Below are positions 35,540-63,766 of a stretch of 64,000 nt of DNA, piece by piece (within the stretch, counting starts at the first letter, position 1; every line of letters starts with the position of its first letter). This DNA is from Flaccisagitta enflata (lineage: Eukaryota > Chaetognatha > Sagittoidea > Aphragmophora), in assembly GCA_965153355.1 (NCBI GenBank), contig OZ231126.1, positions 96,534,001 to 96,598,000 on the forward strand. Reading direction: 5' to 3'. Made by a program: the position numbers and the translations under genes. The notes below the pieces were generated by a model. It made no database searches, was not told the DNA's origin, and saw only the letters and a program-made list of their open reading frames with translations.

Positions 35540-35820
35540 TTGCCCTACTTGGCCGTGATCACATTCTGATGCAAAATTCTGATTTTTGCGATACCTGAAG
35601 ATGCAATATGAATGGATCCCGAAATTGCCGCGATCCTGAATGTTGTACCAATCGAAATCATGCAACGGCGGTTTAGTCGAGTGAGAAGTCAACTGACCAT
35701 GACTGGCGTAATTTGATCGGGCACTTGGCCCAAATGACGTTTCACCCTTTACCAGCTCAAACTGAACTCTTCTGGTATAGGCTCTACCAAACACACTCAC
35801 ACACATGAGTGGTCTACTTC
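35540..35820 (-). other. Unrecognised open reading frame, possible exon, duplicated at 43659-43939
   Basis: On the minus strand this stretch reads openly through GRAYTRRVQFELVKGETSF, GPSARSNYASHGQLTSHSTK and PLHDFDWYNIQDRGNFGIHS to a possible donor, TTCAG|GTATCG. The second copy of the segmental duplication keeps it open with one residue change. I see no family. Its upstream part lies in a palindromic transposon and its downstream part near a HINE-type element. With so recent a duplication, openness is weak evidence of function. Confidence 0.15.
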
Positions 35821-35822
35821 TA

Positions 35823-36893
35823 CAGTAGATTTCATAAAGACTTGCGATAGTGGAGGCAAGCATAATGGCAATATGACGGCTTCCCTCCGAATGCAACATT
35901 TGTGTTTCAAAGAAGATCAAAATAGAAAAAATGTATAAATAAAAATACAAAAATAAGTGAATAAAAATGATTGAGATGGCTCAGATATAATATTTTAAAG
36001 AAAAATTTGTATTGATTCAGCAAAAGGACCAAGTTTAGCAAATGTTACTAAAGAAATTTCTTTGAAAATTTGTACTTATTTTATTTTTGGTCACTGACAG
36101 GGGGCTGGTTGAAATTCTAAATTTATAGGAAATGAAAAATAAGAAAAAAACAAGAACATAGTTCTCTTCCCAAATCGATTACAGAGATCTATGTTTTAAA
36201 TACAAAAATTTCACATATTTGGCTTTCTTAGAATTTCAACCTCAGAAAATAAAAAAAAGTGTAAGCAGAAAATCACTAAAAATCATCATTTTCTTGCTTG
36301 TTTTTATGTGAATCGCATGGTTCAAATTGCATTTTAAGTCAAAATATAATAAAAATGTATGCACCAAGTATCCTTAGAGACAATTTGTCCACTAAAAGCA
36401 TTCCAACTTCATTATTGTGGCAATGTGATTAAAAAGTATTGTGAAACACTTAATTTTCCTTCATAAATTTTCCGTCATATACTTTTAGAAAATTGCATTA
36501 GATTTATTTGAGCACAGTTGATCTTCACCAGAGTGCATTCTAAAGGATTCAGTGAAATTATGCTTTATAATACAATGAAGCTGCCCTCTTGCCAGTAAAG
36601 AAAAAACGACAAAATCTTTCAAAGGACAGTAAGTTGGATGCCTTATTGGCTGGCATGCCTTACAAGCGGGTGCGCTTTAGCGGTGCTCCACTGTAATATT
36701 CCTCTTCATCTTCTTTTCAAAATATTGATTCTTTTTAGCAAAATATCATGGAAATGGGTTTCTATAACGACCAACCATTATGTGGAATAAAAAATATTTT
36801 AATTACTCTACATTCAAGATATTGTTTCGATGGTTTGATTTATGTTACTGTTATGCTTGCTCCCATTATCTCAGGTCTAGACAAGATCCACTG
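35823..36893. mobile_element. Palindromic transposon with CAGTAGAT ends
   Basis: CAGTAGATTTCATA after TA 35821 pairs with AGACAAGATCCACTG before TA 36894. The arms share GAGGCAAGCATAATGG and its complement. It contains a smaller MITE at 36573-36693. Copy B is at about 43942-45021. Confidence 0.65.
36573..36693. mobile_element. 121-bp MITE (copy B at 44701-44821)
   Basis: Ends CAATGAAGCTGCCCTC and GCGGTGCTCCACTG, with TA on both sides. It is related to the 143-bp element at 63624. Confidence 0.6.
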
Positions 36894-37329
36894 TACTTCT
36901 TCATTCCTCCTCTTCTTTCCTCTGCTTTACCACTTCTTCGTCCTCACTTCTTATGCAACGCATTGGGTTCCTATTTAAAGGAAATATCAATCGGACTACA
37001 CACAGTACATTTTTTTTGTCTGATGAAATTTCGAACCCGCGTCTGCAAAGAAGAATAACTTGTATCGGATATCAACTCTAAAAACAAGAAATAATTTTGA
37101 TCAAGCTTCGACACTTATACCTATCGTTTTCACTTTCGAGGTCCTCAGGTAAAAAGAAAAAAAGATAAAAGAAAGAGACAAAGAAACAAAGAAACAAAGA
37201 AACAAAGAAAGGAAAAATAACAAAAGAAAAGGAAGAGAGAAAAATTGAACGAACGTCAGGAAAAATGAGGGAAGAAGGAAGGAAGAAAAAAAAAGAAAAA
37301 AGGAAGGAAGAAAAAAAAAGAAAAAAAGA

Positions 37330-37350
37330 AAAAAGAAAAAAAGAAAAAAA

Positions 37351-37393
<43 letters not shown>

Positions 37394-37760
37394 GAAGAAC
37401 CAGTGACGCGAGGTCACAATATCGTTGCAGACGGGTGGGCAAGGGCATCCAACCAACATTCACACCTCAACCAACACCCCACACACTAACTTACACAAAA
37501 AGTATCTAAAACACTCGTTTTCCCACTTTTCAACTCGATCATCACGGACAGACGGACGGATGGACGGATGGACAGATCGACAGGTGGACAGACTAACAAA
37601 GCCTCTTATAGTGATTCATGTCCGCAACTAGAAATAGAATGAACGTCTGGAAAAAGAAGGTGAGAAAGAAAGAGAAAAGAAAGTAATAAAGAAAGAAGGA
37701 AAAAAAGAAAGTAAGAATGTAAGAATGAAAGAACGCAAGAAAGAAAGAAAGAAAGAAAGC

Positions 37761-37796
<36 letters not shown>

Positions 37797-37829
37797 GAAA
37801 AGAAGATAGACAGAAAGGAAGAAAGATGA

Positions 37830-37888
<59 letters not shown>

Positions 37889-38033
37889 CAAGCGTGAAAT
37901 AAAGAAAGCAAGAAAGACAGAAACAAAGCATGAAATAAATAAAGAAAGCAAGAAAAACAGAGAGATAGAAAGAAAGAAAGAAAGATATTAGGAAAGAAAG
38001 AGAGAAAGAAAGAGAAGAGGGAAGAAAGAAAAA

Positions 38034-38089
<56 letters not shown>

Positions 38090-38138
38090 ATGAAAGAAAG
38101 AAAGTAAGAAAAAAGTAAGAAAGAAAGAGAGAAAGAAA

Positions 38139-38179
<41 letters not shown>

Positions 38180-38722
38180 GAAGTAAAAGAAAAGAAGAAG
38201 AAGAAGATGAAGAAAGAAAAAAAATAAAAGAGAAGAAAAAGAAAGAAGACAGAGGAAGAAAAAAAAGAAAGAAAGTAAGAAAGAAAGAAAAAAGTAATCA
38301 GAAGCAAGCAAGCAGGCAAGCAGAAAAGAAAAGAAGAAGAAGAAGAAGAAGAAGAAGGAAGAAAAGAAGAAGATGAAGGAAGAAAAAAGAAAAAAGAAGA
38401 AGAAGAAGAAGAAGAAGAAGAAGAAGAAGAAGAAGAAGGAAAAAAGAAGAAAGAAAGAAAAGAAGAAAGAAAGAAAGAAAGAGAGAAAGAAAGAAAGAAA
38501 GAAAGGAGGGAAGAAAAAAAAGTCGCGAAAGGTTGGGCAGGGGCCGTAATGCAGAAATCGCTCGCAATTTAAAAATATTTGTTAACTAAACGGCAAGGTG
38601 TCTAGTCGCGTATCCGCAACTAAAAAGACAGAAAGAAAGAAAGTATGAAAAAAAGAAAGAAACAAGGAAACAAAGAAACAAAGAAACAAAGATAGAAAGA
38701 AAGAACAGAAGAAAGAAAGAAC

Positions 38723-38757
<35 letters not shown>

Positions 38758-38822
38758 AGGAAATTAAGAAAAAAAAGGAAGAAAAAAAGTAAAAGAACAC
38801 AAAGAATGAACATCATGAAAAA

Positions 38823-38892
<70 letters not shown>

Positions 38893-39019
38893 AAAGAAAT
38901 GAAATTAAAAAAGAAAGAAAAAATGAAAAATTGAACGGAGCAAAGAAAGAAAGAAAGAAAGAAAGAAAGATTAAAGAAAGATAGAAAGAAAAAAATGAAA
39001 TGAAAAGAAAGGAAAGAAA

Positions 39020-39076
<57 letters not shown>

Positions 39077-39080
39077 ATAA
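37330..39080. repeat. (GAAA)n and (GAA)n arrays, copy A
   Basis: Long purine-only runs of GAAA with GAA blocks at 38330-38500. They are interrupted by HINE-type elements at 37396-37632 and 38516-38622. Phe/Leu/Ser-rich minus-strand frames here are repeat translations. Confidence 0.95.
37396..37632 (-). mobile_element. HINE-type element, AGTTGCG subfamily (copy B about 45525-45760)
   Basis: Minus strand: AGTTGCGGACATGAATCACT, (GTCC)n, distal GTCTGCAACG, end CCTCGCGTCACTGG. Embedded in GAAA arrays. Confidence 0.7.
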
Positions 39081-39270
39081 AAGAAAGTACAAACAAAACA
39101 GAAAAATAGGCATACCGTTGAACCCGCTCCAACGAACCCACTTTTAACAAAATTCCGCCTATGGAGAATGGACAAGATAACTACTCAACCTGTATCTTAC
39201 TTAAGAATGAGAGCTCAATGGTGTTTAATCCGGACTCATCATAACTATCCTTAGTAGTAAAAAACAACTA

Positions 39271-39445
39271 CAGTTAAATCCCGCTCTAACGGATTTCAAG
39301 AAACTAACAATTTTTTTATTATAGGCAGAATTCTGTCATTGCCAACAATTGAAATAAAAGAAAACAAGTTGAAGGGATCATGAATTTATATCTGTTATAG
39401 GCGGAATTCTGTTGCTGGCGGGTCCGTTAGAGCGGGGTTTAACTG
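39271..39445. mobile_element. 175-bp pogo-like MITE (copy B at 47764-47938)
   Basis: Ends CAGTTAAATCCCGCTCTAAC and GTTAGAGCGGGGTTTAACTG, with TA at 39269 and 39446. The form CAGTTAAACCCCGCTCTAACGG is typical of pogo/Tigger-type termini. Confidence 0.8.
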
Positions 39446-40030
39446 TAGCACAATCTTAGCATTATCATGAAATTGTTGAAAAAAACAATCCCATCAATAG
39501 AATAAATCAATAATTTTCACCTGTTTGCTACAAGTGCCATAGACAAGAAAGAGTACCAGAAGAATGTGTTGAACGGTGGGGCCTAATCCAAATATCCCTC
39601 ACATCCATCTGATCTTCCCATTGTAAAAGGCTCATGCACAACCCCACAGCCTAAAGTAAATCCTTTCCACTGATTGAGACCATTCCTCAAACATTCCATG
39701 TCAACCCAAAACATAAAAGATCCGAAGAAGTTGGCATATCATCAATGTTTATAGTAAACAAATTACCAAATGATGATGTAGCTATCCAAGGATAATCTAG
39801 ATATCAAAGCTATCAAAGATACCAATAAAGGCGGCTAATCGCCGGCCGGAAAAAAGTCGTAAGTGGGAATCTCTTTTTAGTGCTGCATGTTCTTCTGTGT
39901 GTGCATGTCATGATGTCTTGTCGATTGCTTGTCTGTTTTTGTTGTTCAATCTCTGTCTCTCTTTGCCTCTCCATCTTCCTTTGTCTTTGTGATGTGTGTG
40001 TGTGTGTGTGTGTGAAGCTAATCCAGGATT

Positions 40031-40207
<177 letters not shown>

Positions 40208-40309
40208 ACTCTGACTATCAGTTAACCAAAGATTCTTTCCTAGCATGTATATTTCCGATCTCAAAAACAAGTTGCTTGGAATGATTGCTCATGATCTAAA
40301 CATATTTTT

Positions 40310-40790
40310 AGTCGTGGACACGCGTCGCTACACCTTGCCGTGTCGGTCCGGCTGTCCATCTGTCGGTATTATTTGTGAATTGCGAGTCGTTTTTAGATGC
40401 GTCCGTCAGGAACGCATCTCTATAAGAGGGTCTGTCCGTCGGTCCGTCCGTCGGTCCGTCCGTCCGTCCGTCCGTCCGTCCGTCCGTCGGTCCGTCCGTC
40501 CGTCCGTCCGTCCGTCCGTCCGTCCGTCCGTCGGTCCGTTACGCCTGTGCAAAAACCGGTTTCTCGGCTGTTTTTGGCCACGGTGACCTCCTACACTGAA
40601 ACAAATGATCAACCAACATGTTTTGAGAGTCGTTTCACCCGTCTATTTGTCCATCTGTCTCTCCATACTGTGTCACATGATCAATACACGCTGAGACACA
40701 GCCCGGACGCATCGTTGCCCGGTCGGGCTTGTTTCATTACCGCTGGTGCCCAACCGTCTGCGACTGTCCTGGCGTGTATCTTCACTATAC
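40310..40790 (+). mobile_element. HINE-type element split by a second HINE-type element
   Basis: The outer element starts AGTCGTGGACACGCG and continues to GAATTGCGAGTCG. It resumes CATTACCGCTGGTGCCCAAC after the inner element (40395-40731), then CTGCGACTGTCCTGGCGTGT. The interruption is at a T-run. Confidence 0.75.
40395..40731 (+). mobile_element. HINE-type element, AGATGCG subfamily
   Basis: Left tip AGATGCGTCCG, neighbouring complement CGCATCT, a long (GTCC/GTCG)n core, distal complement CGGACGCATC, and end CGGGCTTG before TTT. Its insertion inside another element fixes both ends. Confidence 0.8.
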
Positions 40791-40873
40791 TCAAACAAAA
40801 AAAATGAAGGGCCTTGTGACCCTTTACTGACTAGGTATTACGCGGTATCACTCCTAGTTTTCCATTAGCAATA

Positions 40874-41048
40874 CAGTGGGACCCCGCAATAACAGCCTCG
40901 CCTTTAAAGGTTCCCCATCAATAAAGGTCAACATTTTAAGGTCCCAAATGATAGTATTCAATGTTATTTCACCTCTCTTTAAAGGTAAACCTGAGATAAA
41001 GGTGAGAATCTTCAGTCCCAATGGTACCGATGAGGCGGGGTCCTACTG
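40874..41048. mobile_element. 175-bp pogo-like MITE
   Basis: Ends CAGTGGGACCCCGCAATAAC and GAGGCGGGGTCCTACTG, with TA at 40872 and 41049. The interior is palindromic over much of its length (GCCTTTAAAG, CTTTAAAGG). Confidence 0.75.
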
Positions 41049-41389
41049 TACTAACTTTAAACGACCCTCATGTTCAACGAAGCAGTTACAAGTAGAGGTC
41101 GACCGAAGGTAGGTTAACCGAAGCCGAACTGAAGCCAAAGAGAGTCCAAAGGCTGAAATGGCAAACTGCGCATTAACTGCTCTATTATCATAAAACTTCT
41201 AAAGATTCAATTCTTTGATCGAGTATTGTAATTTTCTTTTTCTTCTTCTTCTTCTTCTTCTTCTTCTTCCCCAAAACCGAAAATAAGTAAAGTGTGACGG
41301 ACGGACCGAAGGACCGACAGACGGACCAACAAAGCGGGGTGTAGAGTCGCGTAGCACGCGACCAAAAAACACTGACTGCAGTAATGTTC

Positions 41390-41556
41390 TTGTTCATCAT
41401 TATCATTATCATCATTATCATCATTATCATCATTATCATCATTATCATCATTATCATCATTATCATCATTATCATCATTATCATCATCATCATCATCATT
41501 ATCATCATCATTATCATCATTATCATCATTATCATCATTATCATCATTATCATCAT

Positions 41557-41616
<60 letters not shown>

Positions 41617-41630
41617 GTCGTCGTCATCAT
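41390..41630. repeat. (ATTATC)n and (ATC)n microsatellite
   Basis: Hexamer CATTAT repeats giving way to pure CAT triplets. Confidence 0.97.
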
Positions 41631-41823
41631 TAAACCAAGTGCAATTAATGGACTGTCCAAAATCGAACTTGCCTATTGTTCATTCTCATGTTCTATGACC
41701 TCGGTCATTTCCTCCCTGATGAACTTCATTGATGCCAATATCATTGGTGTGGTTGTCGTTTGCTTTTTCATCGATTTCACCCTCTTTGGGCAAGAGGATA
41801 TCTCTTTTCTTCATTAAAAACGT

Positions 41824-41841
41824 GCTTCTTCTTCTTCTTCT

Positions 41842-41888
<47 letters not shown>

Positions 41889-41933
41889 TTCTTCTTCTTC
41901 TTCTTCTTCTTCTCTTTACTCTTCTCCTTCTTC

Positions 41934-41965
<32 letters not shown>

Positions 41966-42010
41966 CTTTTTCTTCTTCTTCTTCTTCTTCTCCTTATTCT
42001 TCTTCTTCAA
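41824..42010. repeat. (TTC)n microsatellite
   Basis: About 60 TTC units with few interruptions. Confidence 0.97.
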
Positions 42011-42225
42011 CTTCTTCCCTTCAAAACGTGCATGGAAAACGTTACCACTATTTCATGCCCTCTACCATCTCGCTAAAAGTATAACAGTAATGGGCGCGAT
42101 GGCTGACCGGAAAAAAATTGTGTTTTTTCATTTATTTTTTTTATTTTTTTGCTTTTCGTTTCTTTTTTCATCTTTTGCTCGCTGCCTGCTTGTCTTCTTG
42201 TCTTTCTGTCTGTCATTCTTTCTGT

Positions 42226-42231
<6 letters not shown>

Positions 42232-42294
<63 letters not shown>

Positions 42295-42499
42295 CTTTCT
42301 CTCCCTTCCTCCCTCCCTCTTTCCCTCCCTCTTCCTCCCTCACTCTCTCTCCCTCCTTCTTCCTCCCTCCTTCTCTCTCCCTCCCTCTCTCCTTCCCTCC
42401 CTCTCCTTCCCTCCCTCTCCCTCCTTCCCTCCCTCTCCCTCCCTCTCCCTCACTCTCCTTCCTTTCCCTCCCTCCCTCCCTCTCTCACCCTCCCTCCCT

Positions 42500-42500
<1 letters not shown>
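42232..42500. repeat. (TC)n followed by (CCCT)n
   Basis: Counterpart in the second duplication copy of the larger tract at 33600-34383. Confidence 0.95.
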
Positions 42501-49335
<6,835 letters not shown>

Positions 49336-49560
49336 GATATTGATTTTAGGTCCCTTTAACCCTTTTTTGGGGTGTGGATGGGGGTTGGATTCCCACCCAC
49401 CCCCACCCGTGCGCAACGATATTGTGACCCCGCGTCACTTGTGGTTTGTCATCTTGTTCACTTGCCCGTCTGTACATCTGTTTGTCCGACTTTTTCTCAA
49501 ATTTCCGATGCACCCGACGTCGGTCAAAGGGTCTTGTTTGTTACTTAGCCGCGATACAAA

Positions 49561-59925
<10,365 letters not shown>

Positions 59926-59931
59926 CTTGAC

Positions 59932-60030
59932 TTACCAATCTCACAAGTAGAACAAGCTTACGATCTCTTTGAAAAAGCCGCCCAACACGATAATCTCAAG
60001 GTCATCCTTTACAACGACTTGTAGCTTGAC
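59932..60030 (+). pseudogene. Tandem duplicate of the dehydrogenase C-terminal segment
   Basis: A 99-base unit (59833-59931) containing the last 30 codons, the TAG stop and two following codons is repeated directly at 59932-60030. About 8 positions differ, five of them silent; the others change H to Q, N to K and T to N. The reading frame is kept through the copy to a second TAG at 60022. It is not translated unless the first stop is read through or an unseen splice site is used. Confidence 0.85.
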
Positions 60031-60108
60031 TGACGGAATTTTTTCCATTTCTCGCCCCCTCCAATTAACGCCCCTTTTTTTGCTTCTCAGAACAATGATT
60101 TGAAGGTA

Positions 60109-60708
60109 CAGTGGGGTTCATGGAATAACAACCTAAACTGGAGGAAGGTATTTAGGTGTCTTCATTTCATTAGACAAACATGATATTCGAAATATAAATT
60201 GTTCAATTGGTGATTGTGTCCCTCAAATTTTTGGTTGCTATGGAAACCAAAATCATTTTTTCAAACATTTATAACTGCTAAAATATCCAAATTTTGACAA
60301 ATATAATCAGGGAACATTGCTCAGAATTAAATTTGCTACAACTTTCCCACAGTGTCTTCTGTAAGAATATTGCTCGTTTGGCCGTTGCTAGGGAGCATCA
60401 CACATAGCAACCACAAAATAATGCTCCCTAGCAACAGCCAAACGAGCGATATTCTTACAGAACATACTGTGAAAAAGTTGTTGTAAATTTGTTTTTAAAC
60501 AATGTTCCTTTATCACATTTGTGAAAATATTCATATCAAAGCAGTTATGACTTCAAAAAAATAATTTTGGTTTCCATAGCAACCAAAAAACTCAGGAACA
60601 CATGCATCAATTGAATAACTTATATTTCAAATATCAAGTTTGACTAATGAAATTAAGATACTCAAATCCCTTCCTCCAGTTTAGGCTGTTATTCCACAAA
60701 CCCCACTG
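60109..60708. mobile_element. 600-bp palindromic MITE downstream of the dehydrogenase
   Basis: CAGTGGGGTTCATGGAATAA after TA 60107 pairs with TTATTCCACAAACCCCACTG before TA 60709. Both arms (about 290 bases) match closely. The centre is the word ATGCTCCCTAGCAAC and its complement, about 21 bases apart. Confidence 0.88.
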
Positions 60709-61039
60709 TAGATAAAGCAGCAAAAAATCTTTGAAAGGAGAAAATTTTTGCTTATTTTAGTGTCATTTTATTACAAAATGTACAATATGCCAAATTTCAA
60801 AATAAGCAAAAATGAGTTACTTTGATACTCTTAATCCTACATTGAAGATAATAGAAAGCTCACAAATCAAACGGGGGCGCTTATTAGAGGGTAAATTATC
60901 GATATCTTTTTTTCATTTTCAAAAGCGCCCGGGCGCTAAATAGAAACAAGGCCAACACCAAGTCGCGTGCGAGACAGAAATAACTGAATTGACCTGACTC
61001 CTTATTGCATCTCTTTATTGACTCAAACCACATTTGAAC

Positions 61040-61712
61040 TAGACTTTAACCAGACTTTAACAAGACTTCAACCAGACCTTACCCACATTTAAACTAGACA
61101 TAAATCTTACTTAAACCAGACTCAAATCAACTCAAACCAGACTTAAACCAGACTAAAACCAGACTTAAACCAGACTTAAACAAGACCTAAACCAGACCTA
61201 AACCAGACCTAAACCAGACCTAAACCAGACCTAAACCAGACTTAAACCAGACCTAAACCAGACCTAAACCAGACCTAAACCAGACCTAAACCAGACCTAA
61301 ACCAGACCTAAACCATACTTAAACCAGACTTAAACCAGATTTAAACCAGACTAAAATAAGACTTAAACCAGGCGTAAACCAGACTTAAACCAGACTTAAA
61401 CCAGACTTAAACCAGGCGTAAACCAGACTTAAAACAGACTTAAACCAGACCTAAACCTGACTTAAACCAGACTAAAACAAGGCGTAAACCAGACTTAAAC
61501 CAGACTAAAACCAGGCTTAAACCAGACTTAAACCAGATTTAAACCAGATTTAAACCAGACTAAAAGAAGGCATAAACCAGACTTAAACCAGACTTAAACC
61601 AGGCGTAAACCAGGCTTAGACCAGACATAAACCAGGCGTAAACCAGACTTAAACCAGACATAAACCAGACATAAACCAGACATAAACCAGACATGAATCA
61701 GACATATACCAG
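61040..61712. repeat. 11-bp minisatellite (ACCAGACTTAA)n
   Basis: About 58 units, mostly AACCAGACYTA, with runs of homogenised subtypes (CTTA, CCTA, CATA, GGCG). Not a telomeric hexamer. Confidence 0.93.
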
Positions 61713-61719
61713 ACATAAA

Positions 61720-62011
61720 CAAGGCCGGATACACGGCTACCCTAGTCGCGTGCGGGTGGGCAGGAGCAGTGCTGGAGAAGCTAATCAGGGCATCTGGGCA
61801 GGAGCCATATGCTCAAAAAGCTCAAAAGGCTCAAAAACGCCGAAAAAGTGAAAAGGGTACGAACCGACCAACGGACCGACATAGCGGGGTGTAGAGTCGC
61901 GTAGCACGCGACTAACAAGGCCGGATACACGCCTACCCTAGTCGCGTGCGGGTGGGCAGGAGCAGTGCTGGAGAAGCTCACCAGGGCATCTGGGCAGGAG
62001 CCGTATGCTCA
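61720..62011 (-). mobile_element. Two head-to-tail HINE-type elements
   Basis: 61720-61913 is complete (AGTCGCGTGC left, GCACGCGACT distal). 61916-62011 is a right-half fragment of a near-identical copy. They are separated by two bases (TT in element orientation). Confidence 0.78.
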
Positions 62012-62676
62012 ACTAGTCATCCAAGGATCGCACATGGTCAGCGGTACCCGATGCCCTGCTTGGGGTGATCAGGTGAAGTAGTGAAGTGAGAGCAGGGCAG
62101 CGGCCCCAAAGGGCCAATGTCCTGTAGGCCACAGGGGGGAATTTCCAGACGTCCTGAGGGGTAATGAATCAGGCCCAAGAGGTAATTGAAGCGGGATTTG
62201 AGGTCTGGGGGAAAGATTTAAGGCCTGAAGATTAGATTTGAGGCCTGGGGGCAGGCCTGAGGCCTGAGGGGCAGATTTGAGGCCTGGAACACAGATTTGA
62301 GGTCTGGAGAGCTGATTTGAGGCCTGGAACACAGATTTGAGGCCTGGAGAGCTGATTTGAGGCCTGGAGAGCTGATTTGAGTCCTAGAGAGCTGATTTGA
62401 GGCCTGGAGAGCTGATTTGAGGCCTGGAGAGCTGATTTGAGGCCTGGGGCAGATTTGAGACCTGAAACACAGATTTGAGGCCTGGAGAGCTGATTTGAGG
62501 CCTGGAGAGCTGATTTGAGGCCTGGAGAGCTGATTTGAGGGCTTAGAGGGCTTAAATCAGGCCTGAGAGGATTTGAGGCCTCAACCGCCAACAGGGGGGG
62601 GACGGACGGACGGACGGACGGAAGGACGGATGGACGTCTGGAAATTCCCCCCTGTGTCCTACAGGACATCGGCCCT
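62012..62676 (-). mobile_element. Minisatellite cassette (GATTTGAGGCCTGGAGAGCT)n
   Basis: In minus orientation the tail is ATGTGCGATCCTTGGATGACT. The arms are CAGCGGCCCCAAAGGGCC (about 62100) and GTCCTACAGGACATCGGCCC (about 62655). The core is a 20-bp repeat, with a (GGAC)n stretch at 62600-62625. Confidence 0.7.
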
Positions 62677-63085
62677 TGAGGTTGGGATTTGGGCCTCAAG
62701 GTTGGGATTTGGGCCTCAAGGCTGATATTTGGGCCTAGAGGCTGGGATTTGGGCCTACAGGCTGGGATTTGAGCCTGGAGGCTGGGATTTGAGCCTGGAG
62801 GCTGGGATTTGGGCCTTGAGGCTGGGATTTGGGCCTTGAGGCTGGGATTTGGGCCTCGAGGCTGGGATTTGGGCCTCGAGGCTGGGATTTGGGCCTCGAG
62901 GCTGGGATTTGGGCCTCAAAGCTAGGATTTGGGCCTCGAGGCTGGGATTTGGGCCTAGAGGCTGATTTTGGGCGTGAAGGCCAGGGGGGGTACGGAGGAG
63001 GAGGAGGAGGAGGAGGAGAAGGAGGAGAAATTTCTCCTGTGTGAAAGCATAGGTCATCAGCCCCTTCGGGCCGCTGCCCAAAGGA
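62677..63085 (-). mobile_element. Minisatellite cassette (GGCTGGGATTTGGGCCT)n
   Basis: Fifteen units of GAGGCTGGGATTTGGGCCTC, a (GGA)n run, then TGTGTGAAAGCATAGGTCAT and CCCCTTCGGGCCGCTGCCC. Same right-arm module as the cassette at 17848-18316. Confidence 0.7.
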
Positions 63086-63404
63086 CCAACCGACAGACCG
63101 ACATAAACTAGATTAAAAAGACAAAATGTAAATCAGGGCTTAAAAATAAAAAAAATACTAAAGAGGCCTGCATTTTTTGTTCTTTAGAAGTTTCTTTTAG
63201 GCTTCAATTTGAAAAAGATGCCTTTGTACTTGTTGAAAGGGGTAAGAATATTAAAACAGCAGCTATTGCCACACTGTTCAACTATTTTTTAAAAATTTTT
63301 GAAAGGAAAACTACCAGCTTTAAAAATATTAAAAAAGTTTATTCTTATTGTTATTAAGCTACAAATGCTATATTTCCAAGCCAATTGTTTTTATTTTGGC
63401 TCAA

Positions 63405-63568
63405 TCAGTGGGCAGGGGCTGTATTTACGGTGGGCAGGGGCTGTTATGCTCAGAAATCGCAATTACAGTCAATTTCTCGGCATCCAAAATTTCGCGTGAC
63501 AGACATTCAGACATTGAGACAGACCAAGGGACACGCCCTCTTATAGAGTCGCTTAGCCAGCGACTAAA
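63405..63568 (-). mobile_element. HINE-type element, AGTCGCTGGC variant, decayed
   Basis: Minus strand: AGTCGCTGGCTAAGCGACTC, TATAAGAGGG, decayed core, CAGCCCCTGCCCAC twice. The distal complement is missing. A related fragment is at about 195-260. Confidence 0.55.
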
Positions 63569-63623
63569 AACATAGAAAAAAAACTGTGACAGACGGGCAG
63601 ACAAAAGAATGAAAATAAAAATA

Positions 63624-63766
63624 CAGTTGAGCTTCGACAGAGCGCATGTTGTCAAGGGACTTGACATAATTGTGCCTTAAATGAAGCTGACTTATTGCTA
63701 ATATAGACAGGAATGCTTTAATAACGGGAGCCTTGATTGCGGGTGCGCTCTAGCGGTGCTCCACTG
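63624..63766. mobile_element. 143-bp MITE
   Basis: Ends CAGTTGAGCTTCGACAGAGC and GCTCTAGCGGTGCTCCACTG; TA at 63622 on the left, CA on the right. Same family as 36573-36693. Confidence 0.55.

Larger units (their letters stand above)
34384..39990. repeat. Segmental duplication, copy A
   Basis: It matches 42500-48485 base for base over long unique stretches, for example 35030-37130 against 43150-45250 (offset about 8120). Differences are mostly length changes in GAAA arrays and a few indels. It ends where the (TG)n near 39990 starts. Confidence 0.9.

Noticed and set aside
61040-61712. CCTAAACC-like repeats as an internal telomere
   Set aside because: The unit is 11 bp (ACCAGACTTAA and variants) and never forms a telomeric hexamer or heptamer run.
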